This document shows, piece by piece, positions 54,166 through 64,000 of a stretch of DNA of 64,000 nucleotides. A program made the translations under genes and the position numbers. The notes under the pieces were generated by a model, which was given only the letters and a program-made list of their open reading frames with translations, made no database searches and had not been told where the DNA came from. Source of the DNA: Metridium senile (lineage: Eukaryota > Cnidaria > Anthozoa > Actiniaria > Metridiidae); contig OX459103.1 of the NCBI GenBank assembly GCA_949775045.1, positions 14,423,896 through 14,487,895 of the forward strand, given 5' to 3'. The first letter of the stretch is position 1. Every line of letters begins with the position of its first letter.

Positions 54166-54766
54166 TTACAGTGATGCACCTTTTTATATGCTTCCAAATG
54201 TAAATGACTTTGACGTCATACCAGTCTTTATCAAATATACAAACTTTAACAGGCTCACACAAACAGTATAAAAAAGACATCATGATTATAATCATCGTTT
54301 AAACAAAGTTATATGTAATTTTGGTGTGTAATAATGACCAGTGTTTAGTTGAATAATTGGAAGAAGAACACGCCTATTATGACGTCACAGTGTGAGATAC
54401 AAACTGTTAGAGAATGATTAAAGCAGCAGTAAGAACAATAATGAAATCAACAAAAACTACAACAACAACAACTACAGCAATATCCAGAATGACTACAGCA
54501 GACATTGCCAGCTTAATCCCATGATTTCCTGTGAGTGAAGGGCGCGACCATTCCTGGGACGAAAAGCGAGAGTACGCATCAAAATCCCTGCTATGGGATG
54601 TTTTTCGATCAACCGGAATATCTACTTGTCTTGTACAGCTTTATGCTTGTATATAATCGCCAGGGATACATTTTACTAATAAGTTTGATAGTGTAGATGA
54701 TATGTTCTCGAAATTAAAGTACAGTACCCACTTTTTTTTTGCGATTTTGCTTTTTTTTCATTTATA
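54166..54766. other. Intergenic, no gene seen
   Basis: Nothing recognised apart from a short ACA-rich patch (54445-54480). Confidence 0.4.
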
Positions 54767-55072
54767 GGTGCGGGTGGCATGGGTGGCCTAGCTAGCGGTG
54801 AGAGTGCTGGCCTTTCACCGCTGTGGTCCAGGTTCGAGTCTCGGCTCGGGCATGGATTATATGTGATTTGAGTTTGTTTGATGTTTTCTTCTCTCCTATG
54901 CCACAACGGTTTTTCTCCGGGCTATCCGGTTGTCCTCCCTCCGCAAAAATGAACATGTGAGCTGAATTGTGTGCAACATAATTAAACGTAGAGGTAGTGA
55001 GTGTGTGTCTGAGTCTCCCCCATTAGTAGGGCAAACGTGTCCAGTCTAGAAGAATTGAGACGTTAAAAAAGT
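54767..55072 (+). mobile_element. tRNA-derived SINE
   Basis: The 5' part (54780-54853) is tRNA-like, with an A box (GTGGCCTAGCTAGCGG) and a B box (GGTTCGAGTCTC), the internal RNA polymerase III promoter. A non-tRNA body follows with TTTTCTCCGGGCTATCCGG and TCCTCCCTCCGC, a core found in several invertebrate SINEs. A T/A-rich simple tail (TTATTTATT) follows about 55065. The body and tail distinguish it from a genuine tRNA gene. It depends on a partner LINE for movement. Confidence 0.8.
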
Positions 55073-56370
55073 TATTTATTCTTTTTTTATTTATTTATTT
55101 ATTTTGATCATGATGTCTAGCAAAACTAAGATAGTTTCATTGTTTTAAGTCGCGGTATACGAAAATCAAGTTAATCACGCTATTGCGGTATGGATTGTTA
55201 TCTAAAACTTGCGTTTCCTACTCGCTAGCTGCGATGACGTGTTGAAGCCGGAGAAAAAAAAATACTCAAATGTTCCGAAATTGTGACTGGTAGTAAACAG
55301 AGTAGGGTATTTTAATGATAACGACTTCTGATATATACATCATCATTATGCATACTGGCTTAATACGTATGCTGTTAGCCACTCAATTGTCTAGTTTATT
55401 TCGTTTCTTTCATATCTATTTGTCAAGTATTCTATGGCGTGTATTACGTGTGTATGGTAGCTGAATTGATTGCATCACTTAGCAATTTTCCTAATTTGTG
55501 TACAGTATCGCGGTATTTGGGGGTCTTCCACACTCCCATCCTGAATGAGGGTATGTACAAAAACAAATAAATAAATAAAACGTTGTCTTTTTTGTGGGTA
55601 TTTGTGGGGTATTCCCTTTATTGTGATATAATTGCAGATTACATATATTTATAACAACTACAAGTCCACGATCAAGCTACATAGCGGATATTACATCTTC
55701 GCGCTGAGATACGAATTATATCTTTGAGTGTTAAAAATTAGATCTCTTTCGTATTTTGGTAGCGATATTTTCAACAAGGTTTGAAGATCAAATTCGTATC
55801 TATACGCAACCATGTAATGCTCTGTTTATAAAATAGATAGCGATGAAATGTCCAAAAGAAAACTACAATTGTTAACAATGTTTTGAAAATATCTAGCATG
55901 AGAACATCTTCACAACAGCGACTTTACTGAAAAGCTGGACAAAAACACAGTTTGGATAAGCTTGTAAAAAATGACCGTGGTTAACCGATTTATAAACAAG
56001 AACTTGACCTTTGTGACCCTGAAGATGGACAATTTGTCCGAAAGCTTGGTCGTTTTTGTTTAATTAAAACGTAGTTGAAACTATATATAAAGAACTTGAT
56101 TTTTCTGACATCGATATAAGGAGCAATAAGACCAGAATCAAAACAACGGCTTTGCATAAGAAGTGAAAGCTTATGCAATTACAACTACAAACTTTACAAA
56201 ACGTATATCGTCCGCTTCTTTATCCTTATCCTCAACCAGCTTTTGATCAAAAGAGTAGTCATGACAACATCCATATCTTCACACGTGAAAGATACGAAGT
56301 TATATACATTGGTGGAGAAACATAATCTCAAGGTATTTCATCGATATCTATATATAATAAAACTAAGAAC
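55073..56370. other. Intergenic, no gene seen
   Basis: Short unsupported ORF at 55990-56178. AT-rich. No feature recognised. Confidence 0.4.
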
Positions 56371-56640
56371 ACTGCAAAAACGGCTGAGTAGATACAACTT
56401 ACACAGTATATTGCGTTAACCATGCATTCAGGGTGACACTTTATAGTGAGTAAACACAACTCTATAGTGAGTAAACCCAACTCATTATTGAGTAAAAGTG
56501 AGGTTAAACTCAATATATTGAGTACATTGTACTCAATGGTGCGTCTTCATCTATGTTTACTCTCAATAATGAGTTGTGTTATCCTGAATGCATGGTTAAC
56601 GCAATATACTGTGTTGTATCTACTCAGCCGTTTTTGCAGT
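56371..56640. mobile_element. MITE-like foldback, 270 bp
   Basis: Arms of about 60-66 bp start ACTGCAAAAACGGCTGAGTA and are almost perfect inverses. The centre contains repeated GAGTAAAC and ACTCAATA blocks that also pair. No coding capacity. Confidence 0.85.
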
Positions 56641-56799
56641 TAACTATCTACCACATGACCTGGACTTTTAAATTGTGAGAAGTAACATATACAGAACCAT
56701 CTTGGATAGCAGAATTTACTGAACACAAATGCCAATTATCGAACGCTAAGTACATCTACTAGCTGAGGGGAATTTCTTAAACCTGGGCTAACTTTGACG

Positions 56800-57860
56800 G
56801 AGGCTCGTCAAACACTAATCCAAGTAGTTCTGTGTACGTCACGTTACTCACAATAACGATAATTCTAATATATAAATAAATATTTAGGATTACAAGTGAC
56901 TTGCAATAATTCATGCTGCTTGTCAGTTTACTGAACTTTATATTAACCAAACTATCAAAACTTCTGGATATGTTTTAAACATAAGCTCGGCTCATCTTGA
57001 CTATAAGGATCGTCAAAACACTACCATGTACATGAATATTGAGGATTACAAGTGACATGCAATTACTTCATGCTTGATGTCAGTATACAGAACTTTGTAA
57101 TATTAAACAAGCTATGAAAAATCTAGATATGTTTTAAGTATAAACTGGGCTCACCTTGACTAAGGTTCGTCAAACACTAGTCTACGTAGTGCTGTGTGCA
57201 TCGCCGTTACTCACTATAACGATAATTCTAATACATAAATGAATATTAATGATTATAAGTGACTTGCAATTACTTCATGCTAATTGCCAGTATACTGAAC
57301 TTTATATTAAACAAGCTATAAAAACATCCAGATATGTTTTACAATACATCTAGGATAATTCTAATACATAAATGAATATTTATGATTATAAGTGACTTGC
57401 AATTACTTCATGCTAATTGCCAGTATACTGAACTTTATATTAAACAAGCTATAAAAACATCTAGATATGTTAATATCATCTAGGTTCACCTTTACAAGTT
57501 AATACTCGTCAAACACTAATCTAAGTAGTTTTATGTGCATCACGTTACTCACTAAAACGATAATAGACCTCTTTACCTCCTTCGTTTGTTGTCTCATTTC
57601 AGATCACGTGATGCTACACTTGGGAATTGTTTCTTTCACATGTAAATGATATAGCGCGTTCATCATAAAAGAACAATTCTCAAGGGAATGACACGTGGTC
57701 TGAAATGCTCAACTTACATACGGAGGTAAAGAGGTCTATTCTACTTCTAATACATAAATGAATATTTAAGATTACAAGTGACTTCAATAATTAATGCATG
57801 CTAATCGCTAGTACAAAGAGCTTCAACAGACTATGGAAAATCAAAACAGTGTTTGAAATA
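56800..57860. repeat. Degenerate tandem array, 140-190-bp units
   Basis: Five to six copies share ATTACAAGTGACTTGCAAT, AACTTTATATTAAACAAGCT and CTCGTCAAACACTA-type blocks. The array is interrupted by the foldback at 57563-57739. Confidence 0.8.
57563..57739. mobile_element. MITE-like element inside the tandem array
   Basis: The terminal inverted repeat ATAGACCTCTTTACCTCC is 18 bp, with further imperfect inner pairing. It interrupts a copy of the array between CGATA and TTCTA, so it inserted after the array formed. Confidence 0.8.
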
Positions 57861-58964
57861 TAACACTGTTGGTTTAGATAGGTGACTAAAGTCTTATTGT
57901 AACATAGATGTTTCGACGTATTCTCATTGTCTTAGTATGCATTAACTCTACAAGTGAACTGATTCTACAGTGAAACATGTGTTAAATAAGTGATTAAAAG
58001 TCTTATTCTGGAGCTTATTACGTCCTTTTTCCTGGAAAGAGAGACTCAGGAGTAAAAGTATCTTTTACGTTTGTGGAGAATTTAAAAAAACACCCCCCAA
58101 TAATATATGGGAAGACCTTTTAAAAAAGCGTGGTATAGCCGATTTTTACCCCAAAAATAGAGATTCCACGTAAAAACATAAAAACAAAGACGCGCTGCTA
58201 TTATTAAGAAAAGAAATGGGATCCGCCTTTTTCTATTGAACAAAGCATCCTAAAAACATGGAAATTCTAAATTTCCATTTGTAATGCAGTAAAAGTTATC
58301 GTTAATTTTGACCACTAAGAGATTTGACGAGCATACCCGATACTTTTACCCCTGACCTCCCACTCGCTCCCTCGAGCTCCAACCACCACCCCTGAGGAGT
58401 TTCGAAGTACTCTCACGTCTTTTGCAGAGTACATGTTTTGTAATGTCTTAGAATACATACTCTAAGTTAACATTTCGCAATGGAACTGATAAATAATATA
58501 TGTGATTATACCTTACAAATAATCTTCCAATCACATTTATTTCCGTTTTCTAATCATGTAGCGATTTGCGATGTTGGACACAAAGCTATTGGACTGTAAC
58601 ATGTTTTAAAATTGTTCACTCGAGATATTTTGAAAACATTATTTGTTATTTTGTATAATAAAACACATATACGATTCTGCTCATTATTACAGATATTTAT
58701 GTCTCGATTTCAATATTAGGCTGGACCAGCGGTTTCGCCCAATATTGAATTCTCTTAGATACAAGTGCATCCAATAAGTGTATATTAAATAAAGATAATC
58801 ATCAATATACAGCTGATAATATATTCTCAAATTCATGTATAATTAAGCAGAAAACAAAATAAATCACTACCATAACGACGGTCTTGATATGTGGTAATGA
58901 TTAATTAATACATTTGGTCAACGTTCGCTTTGACATTCTCCTATTATCCATGAATTTCAGAAGC
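57861..58964. other. Intergenic, no gene seen
   Basis: AT-rich with a C-rich patch at 58340-58400. No ORF or element recognised. Confidence 0.4.
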
Positions 58965-59104
58965 TAGATCAAACACTCGAAAGAGTATTTCATTCTTATC
59001 AAACCATCACGAAGTCGGTTAAAAAAAGTCGGCTGCGCCTCGGGTTTTCAACCCGCATCTCGGTGTTAATATCGCGATAAAACACTCTTTTTGTGTTTGA
59101 TCTA
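58965..59104. mobile_element. Short foldback element, 140 bp
   Basis: The ends TAGATCAAACACTCGAAAGAGT and ACTCTTTTTGTGTTTGATCTA-type arms are inverses, with a GC-richer centre (CGGCTGCGCCTCGGG). Similar layout to 1652-1740. Confidence 0.7.
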
Positions 59105-59199
59105 TAACATGGCTATAGCAAATAACAAATTGCTTATCTGTAGTATTGTTGGTTCCTTTTCATGCAAGGATCCAATATATACAAGTAAAACTGAGAAAA

Positions 59200-59630
59200 C
59201 GTGCTAATTGTTCCGTTAAATTACCTAAATTTAAATTCTAAATATGAATATTTAATCTCATCACTACAGATGAAATGTCGAAAAGCATAGCGTGATAGGT
59301 GTGCTGTTTGTAAATATGGAATGCACGCAAAAGGCATGTAAACTACAGCCTAGCTACAGTTTAGCTACAGCCTGCTTTCAGGCTGGTTGAAAAAGCCGTA
59401 TGCACACAACGTCAAGCTAACAACTGAACGTGCTAAGACTTATATAATTGTTCAGTAAATGAAGTTATCCAAAATTAAAATTCTAAATATAAAAACTTAA
59501 TCTCATCACTACACATGAAATAGAAAAGCGTAGCGTGATAGGTGTGTTGTTTGTAAATATTAAGTGCACTGAGCAAAAGGCATGTAAACTACAGCCTAGC
59601 TAGAGCCTGCTCTCAGGCTGGTTAAAAAAA
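59200..59630. repeat. Diverged direct duplication, about 245-bp period
   Basis: Copy 1 (about 59200-59400) and copy 2 (about 59440-59630) share AATCTCATCACTACA, GCGTGATAGGTGTG, GGCATGTAAACTACAGCC and CAGGCTGGTT in order. Confidence 0.8.
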
Positions 59631-59739
59631 AACATTCAAATTAAATAAACCAATTGACTATATTATATATTATATAAACAAAAGACTCAAATAACTGAAC
59701 TTCGGAACGTTAAAAAGAAAACTTCCGCATTGTTAATAC

Positions 59740-60990
59740 GTTTACGGTGGCTATATAATGGATAAAAATTAACATTCGTAATGTCAGTAAGTTTAAAGTG
59801 ACAATGGACAAGGATTAACATTCGAAACGTCAGTAAGTTTACGGTGACAATGGATAAGGATTAACACTGAGTCGAAACATCAGTACGTTTACGGTAACAA
59901 TGGATAATGATTAACATTCGAAACGTCAGTAAGTTTACGGTGACAATGTATAAGGATTAACAGTCAAAACGTCAGTAAGTTTACGGTGACAATGGATAAG
60001 GATTGACAGTCGAAACGTCAGTAAATTTACGGTGACAATGGATAAGGATTAACAGTCGAAACGTCAGTGAGTTTACGGGAACAATGGATAAGGATGAACA
60101 GTCGAAACTTCAGTAAATTTACGGTGACAATGGATAAGGATTAACAATCGAAACATCAGTACATTTACGGTGACAACGGATAAGGATTAACAGTCGAAAC
60201 GTCAGTAAGTTTATGGTGACAATGGATAAGGATTAACAGTCGAAACGTCAGTGAGTTTACGGTGACAATGGATAAGGATTAACAATCGAAACGTCACTAA
60301 GTTTACGGTGACAATGGATAAGGATTAACAGTCGAAACGTCACTAAGTTTACGGTGACAATGGATAAGGATTAACAGTCGAAACGTCACTAAGTTTACTG
60401 TGACAATGGATAAGGATTAACAGTCGAAACGTCACTAAGTTTACGGTGACAATGGATAAGGATTAACAGTCGAAACGTCACTAAGTTTACGGTGACAATG
60501 GATAAGGATTAACAATCGAAACGTCAGTAAATTTACGGTAACAATGGATAAGGATGAACTGTCGAAACGTCAGTAAGTTTACAGTGACAATGGATAAGGA
60601 TTAACAATTGAACCGTCAGTGCGTTTACGGTGACAATGGATAAGGATTAACTGTCAAAACGTCAGTAAGTTTACAGTGACAATGGATAAGGATGAACAGT
60701 CGAAACGTCAGTAAGTTTACGGTGACAATGGATATAAGGATTAACAATTGAACCGTCAGTGCGTTTACGGTGACAATGGATAAGGATTAACTGTCAAAAC
60801 GTCAGTAAGTTTATGGTGACAATGGATAAGGATTAACAGTCGAAACGTCAGTAAGTTTACGGTGACAATGGATATAAGGATTAACAATTGAACCGTCAGT
60901 GCGTTTACGGTGACAATGGATAAGGATTAACAGTCGAAACGGCAGTAAGTTTACGGTGACAATGGATTAACATTTGAAACGTCAGTAACA
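59740..60990. repeat. 46-bp minisatellite, about 27 copies
   Basis: The 46-bp unit contains GTCGAAACGTCAGTAAGTTT and ACGGTGACAATGGATAAGGA. Copies vary at a few positions, with sub-blocks of neighbouring variants (CACTAAG at 60295-60485, ATTGAACCGTCAGTGCG near 60606, 60747 and 60888). A higher-order unit of about 141 bp appears at the right end. The first few copies are diverged and shorter or longer. Confidence 0.93.
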
Positions 60991-63900
60991 TATGTAACCC
61001 ACATATGTTAGGGGTTTGCAATGGGTCTGAACAGCGCAAGTCAAAGCAGCAGGGCATAGTCAAAGCCTTTGCTGCTATATAGCTTCTTTCAGACCAAGCC
61101 AACTTCACCTCCTCGTGGTGCAATCCTGGTGATCTCAGCCTTATGACTGGGTAGCTAACGAAGCTCTGGCTAAGGGTAAGGTCCCTGACAGAAACCTTTA
61201 GAGGAGTAAACCTCGAAAATAAATCCTGCTAGGTTCATGGTTAGCAGTAGCTCAAGAGGCAATTGCAATTCCCCCGCTGTTTGGCAATTGAGCGTTGCGG
61301 TCTCTCGGAGGAACACATCGTAGTGTCAACGGAAGAGCGCACCATTCCAATTAGAGGAACACATGATAGGGATGTAGTATTCGCCTGCACACTCCCGAAT
61401 CTTCTGGCGATTGAAAGGATCATGGAAATTTCTACAAATGTGATAGACCCCCCACTGGAAGTCGTTAGTGGGACCCGTGTTGATGTGAGTTGTATTGCAC
61501 AACCTTTGGTTGTGATTCATGACGGTGTGACACTAAACCCTAGGCGTGCCTCACCCGACGTACAGAGAGCATTAACCTTTATGAAACCGAAACAAACTAC
61601 TCTTATTTCAACATTCAACCTAAGAACTGGAAAGGATATCTGGAGAATACAGGAACTAATTTTTCATATGAAAAATCAGAACATTAGCATAATTGGTTTA
61701 CAGGAACACAGGAGAGTGCATGAAGACAAGGACGAAGTGAAGTTTGAACGAATTGATGGCCACATTCTTGTAACTACATCTGCTTGGAGAAATAGTCGAC
61801 AAGCCGCCGTTGGAGGTGTTGGTTTCCTTATAAATCCTTATGCTGAGAAATCTTTATGCGACGTTGTCAAAATCTCAGATCGAATTATTAAAGCATCGTT
61901 TGCAGGAAATCCTATGACTACAATATTCTCAGTCTATTCCCCAACCAATACTAAAGAAAATCTTGAACACTCTGACCTGTTTTACAAACAAGTTTCTCAA
62001 TCCATTGACGAAGTACCAACCCACAACCTTCTCATACTTCTTGGGGACTGGAATGCCAAGATAAGCAGTGCTCATGTCAAGCATGCCTTTAACAAGAAGA
62101 CCAATGAAAATGGCATCAAACTACTGGATTTAACATACGAGAAATCACTATGTGTTGTAAATACAAAGTTCGAGAAGAAACAAGGGAAACTCTGGACCTT
62201 TGAAGACCCCAAAGGCCAGCGTTATCAGCTGGACTACATCCTAGTCAATAATAAATAGAGAAACTCTGTGATCAACTGCGAAGCTTACTCAACTTTTGAG
62301 TCAGTTGGCTCAGATCATAGAGTCGTGTCTGCAAAATTCCGTCTCTCCTTGAGGAAAACAAAAAAGTCAGAAAAAAAGAAACGTTATGATTGGATCCCTC
62401 TGAGGCATAACCATGAGCTGCAGGATAAATTCAGAGTTGAGCTGTGAAACAAATTTGAATCCCTTTATGATGAGAACTCATCTCCAACGGTACAGTTTGA
62501 AGCGTTAACCAAAGCTAATGAATATGCCGCATCAGTCACGCTACCTTTAGTTAAACAGAAAAGACAAGAACGCCACAGTAATCATCCCACCATTGCCACC
62601 ATACGAAGCAAAATTGATAAGCTATCAAGATCCTACCGTCTTAAAAAGTCATCAATTACAAGAAAGCACCTTAAAGAGGAGAAAAACAAACTAAACAACG
62701 AATACAAACTACTGGAGAGCGAGAGACTCAATCAACAAATTGCAAACATTCAGCTAGACATCCACTCTAAAAACACCGGTAATGCTTGGAAGATAATCAA
62801 TTCCATCTCCAATAGAAGAATAACACCAACAGGTAAACTGAAGGGCAAGACGCCTGAAGAAAGGAAACATCAATGGTATGACCATTTTAGTAAGCTCCTT
62901 GGATCCCCAAGTTACCAAGATAACCAGGAGTTTGATGACATCCAACCTATTTATACCAACACTGGTATTGTCGAGTCTGAATTCACTATAGCTGAAGTCT
63001 CTGAAGCAACCAAACAGTTAAAGGAAGGTAAATCACCTGGTGAGGACGGGATTATGCCAGAAGTCCTCAAAAGAATTAACATCAACGACTACATTCTGAA
63101 ATTTGCCAATAGACTACTGCAAGACGGAGAACTACCTGATCAACTAGCTCAAATGAACATCCTACCTATTCCCAAATCTGGTGATCTGAGATTAACAACT
63201 AACTATCGTGGCATCGCTTTAACGTCCCTTATTGCCAAGACCATTAACAGAATGATCTTGAACAGAATCAGACCAGTGATTGACCCGCTATTGCGTGGAA
63301 ACCAATCTGGTTTTAGAAAAGGGAAATCCACAACCACACAAATACTTGCTCTGAGAAGAATTATTGAAGGTGTTCGGAAAAAGAATCTACCAGCTGTACT
63401 TGTCTTCATTGACTTTTGCAAGGCCTTTGACAGTATAGACCACAATGCCATGTTTAAGATCCTCAAGGCATATGGAATCCCTGATAACATCCACAGAGCA
63501 ATTAAGTCTACGTATGAGAAATTGAAAGCTAAGGTCACAACACCTGACGGTGATACAGACTACTTCCCTATTCATGCCGGAGTTATGCAAGGCGACACAC
63601 TAGCACCATTTCTCTTCGTCATTGTCTTAGACTTTGCCCTTAGGAAGGCAATTACTGATCATGAAGTGGAACTTGGTCTGACGCTCCAAAACCGAAGAAG
63701 TGCAAGACATCCTGCTGTGTCAATCTGCGACCTTGATTTTGCTGACGATATTGTTTTGCTGTCTAATGAAATCCAACAAGCTAGGCGACTTCTGCATCGT
63801 GTTGAAGGTGAGTGCTCAAAAGTTGGCCTCAAACTTAACGTCAAGAAAACCAAATCAATGTTCATAAATGCCAATGTTGAAACCATCAATTCTATCAGTG

Positions 63901-64000
63901 GTTCTGAGATAAAACAGGCACTGACTACAACTGGAGAACAGGACTTTAAATATCTTGGAAGCTGGTGTGATAAGACAAGGGATCTACAAACAAGAAAGGC
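60991..64000 (+). mobile_element. APE-type LINE, nearly open, cut by window edge
   Basis: Begins soon after the last minisatellite unit with a GC-richer leader (about 61010-61260), then an ORF carrying endonuclease and reverse transcriptase. The 3' end is outside the window. Only two stop codons break the frame over 2.7 kb, so it is a young copy. It differs from the minus-strand LINE at 31.4-34.4 kb in sequence and tail, so it represents another family. Confidence 0.88.
61263..64000 (+). pseudogene. LINE endonuclease/reverse transcriptase ORF with two in-frame stops, partial
   Basis: One frame runs from about 61263 to the window end, broken only by TAG at 62256-62258 and TGA at 62445-62447. 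The first good ATG near the endonuclease is at 61581. Endonuclease motifs: IGLQEHR, LLGDWNAKI, YQLDYILVNN, and, past the TAG, GSDHRVV. Then comes a basic linker with coiled-coil character. RT motifs: KEGKSPGEDGIMPEV, NYRGIALTSLIAKTIN, QSGFRKGKSTTTQI, VFIDFCKAFDSIDH, GVMQGDTLAPFLF and the catalytic FADD in LDFADDIVLLS, followed by VGLKLNVKKTKSM. The C terminus lies beyond the window. Because both stops fall between or at the edge of domains and all motifs are intact, inactivation is recent. Confidence 0.88.

Noticed and set aside
54780..54853. Possible tRNA gene
   Set aside because: A and B boxes are present, but the sequence continues into a SINE body and a simple-repeat tail, and the acceptor stem does not close cleanly.

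Overview
The window is AT-rich, intron-rich animal DNA. A cnidarian, probably an anthozoan, is the best guess. This rests on a secreted PAN-EGF-TLDc gene, a single-exon class A GPCR, and a dense mix of BEL, Ty3/gypsy, LINE, Tc1-like, SINE and foldback elements. The species cannot be named from sequence alone.

Host genes. One gene on the minus strand accounts for short coding islands spread over 38.8 kb. Seven exons (38928-38572, 38339-38225, 21774-21649, 21155-21030, 13314-13189, 5470-5228, 407-94) have GT/AG borders and compatible phases. They join in frame to a predicted secreted protein of about 468 residues: signal peptide, PAN/apple-like domain, four EGF domains, TLDc domain. The second host gene is an intronless seven-helix receptor at 49443-48331 (minus). 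A 258-residue intact ORF at 18453-19229 has no recognised family. Just upstream lies a zinc-finger-like ORF broken by one stop.

Mobile DNA fills the introns and flanks. From left to right: an intact BEL element (5624-12263) with 163-bp LTRs that look identical and a TGCTC target duplication; a 3.4-kb Tc1/mariner-type element (23082-26472) with 155-bp inverted ends, a DD37E transposase and an unusual second gene with PB1-like and zinc-knuckle regions; a decayed Ty3/gypsy element (about 28.3-31.4 kb) whose 3' LTR is cut off by the tail of a degraded LINE (31433-34411, minus); a 2.3-kb giant foldback bordered by TTAA (34965-37253); a Helitron-like remnant with a cysteine-protease-like ORF (about 50.95-52.43 kb) inside a duplicated copy of the receptor's upstream region; a tRNA-derived SINE (54767-55072); and a nearly open LINE running off the right edge (61.0-64.0 kb). 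Many short foldback (MITE-like) elements are scattered between these.

Tandem repeats are also prominent: a 46-bp minisatellite at 13.5-14.5 kb, an unrelated 46-bp minisatellite at 59.7-61.0 kb, an apparently uninterrupted 698-bp ACAA microsatellite at 44.9-45.6 kb, ATT, GTT and GAT tracts, and a 1.2-kb-period array at 40.4-43.4 kb.

The strongest candidate for something undescribed is the two-gene 3.4-kb transposon. Its ends each carry three CACGTG sites spaced 22-23 bp apart. The orphan ORF pair at 17.8-19.2 kb is second.
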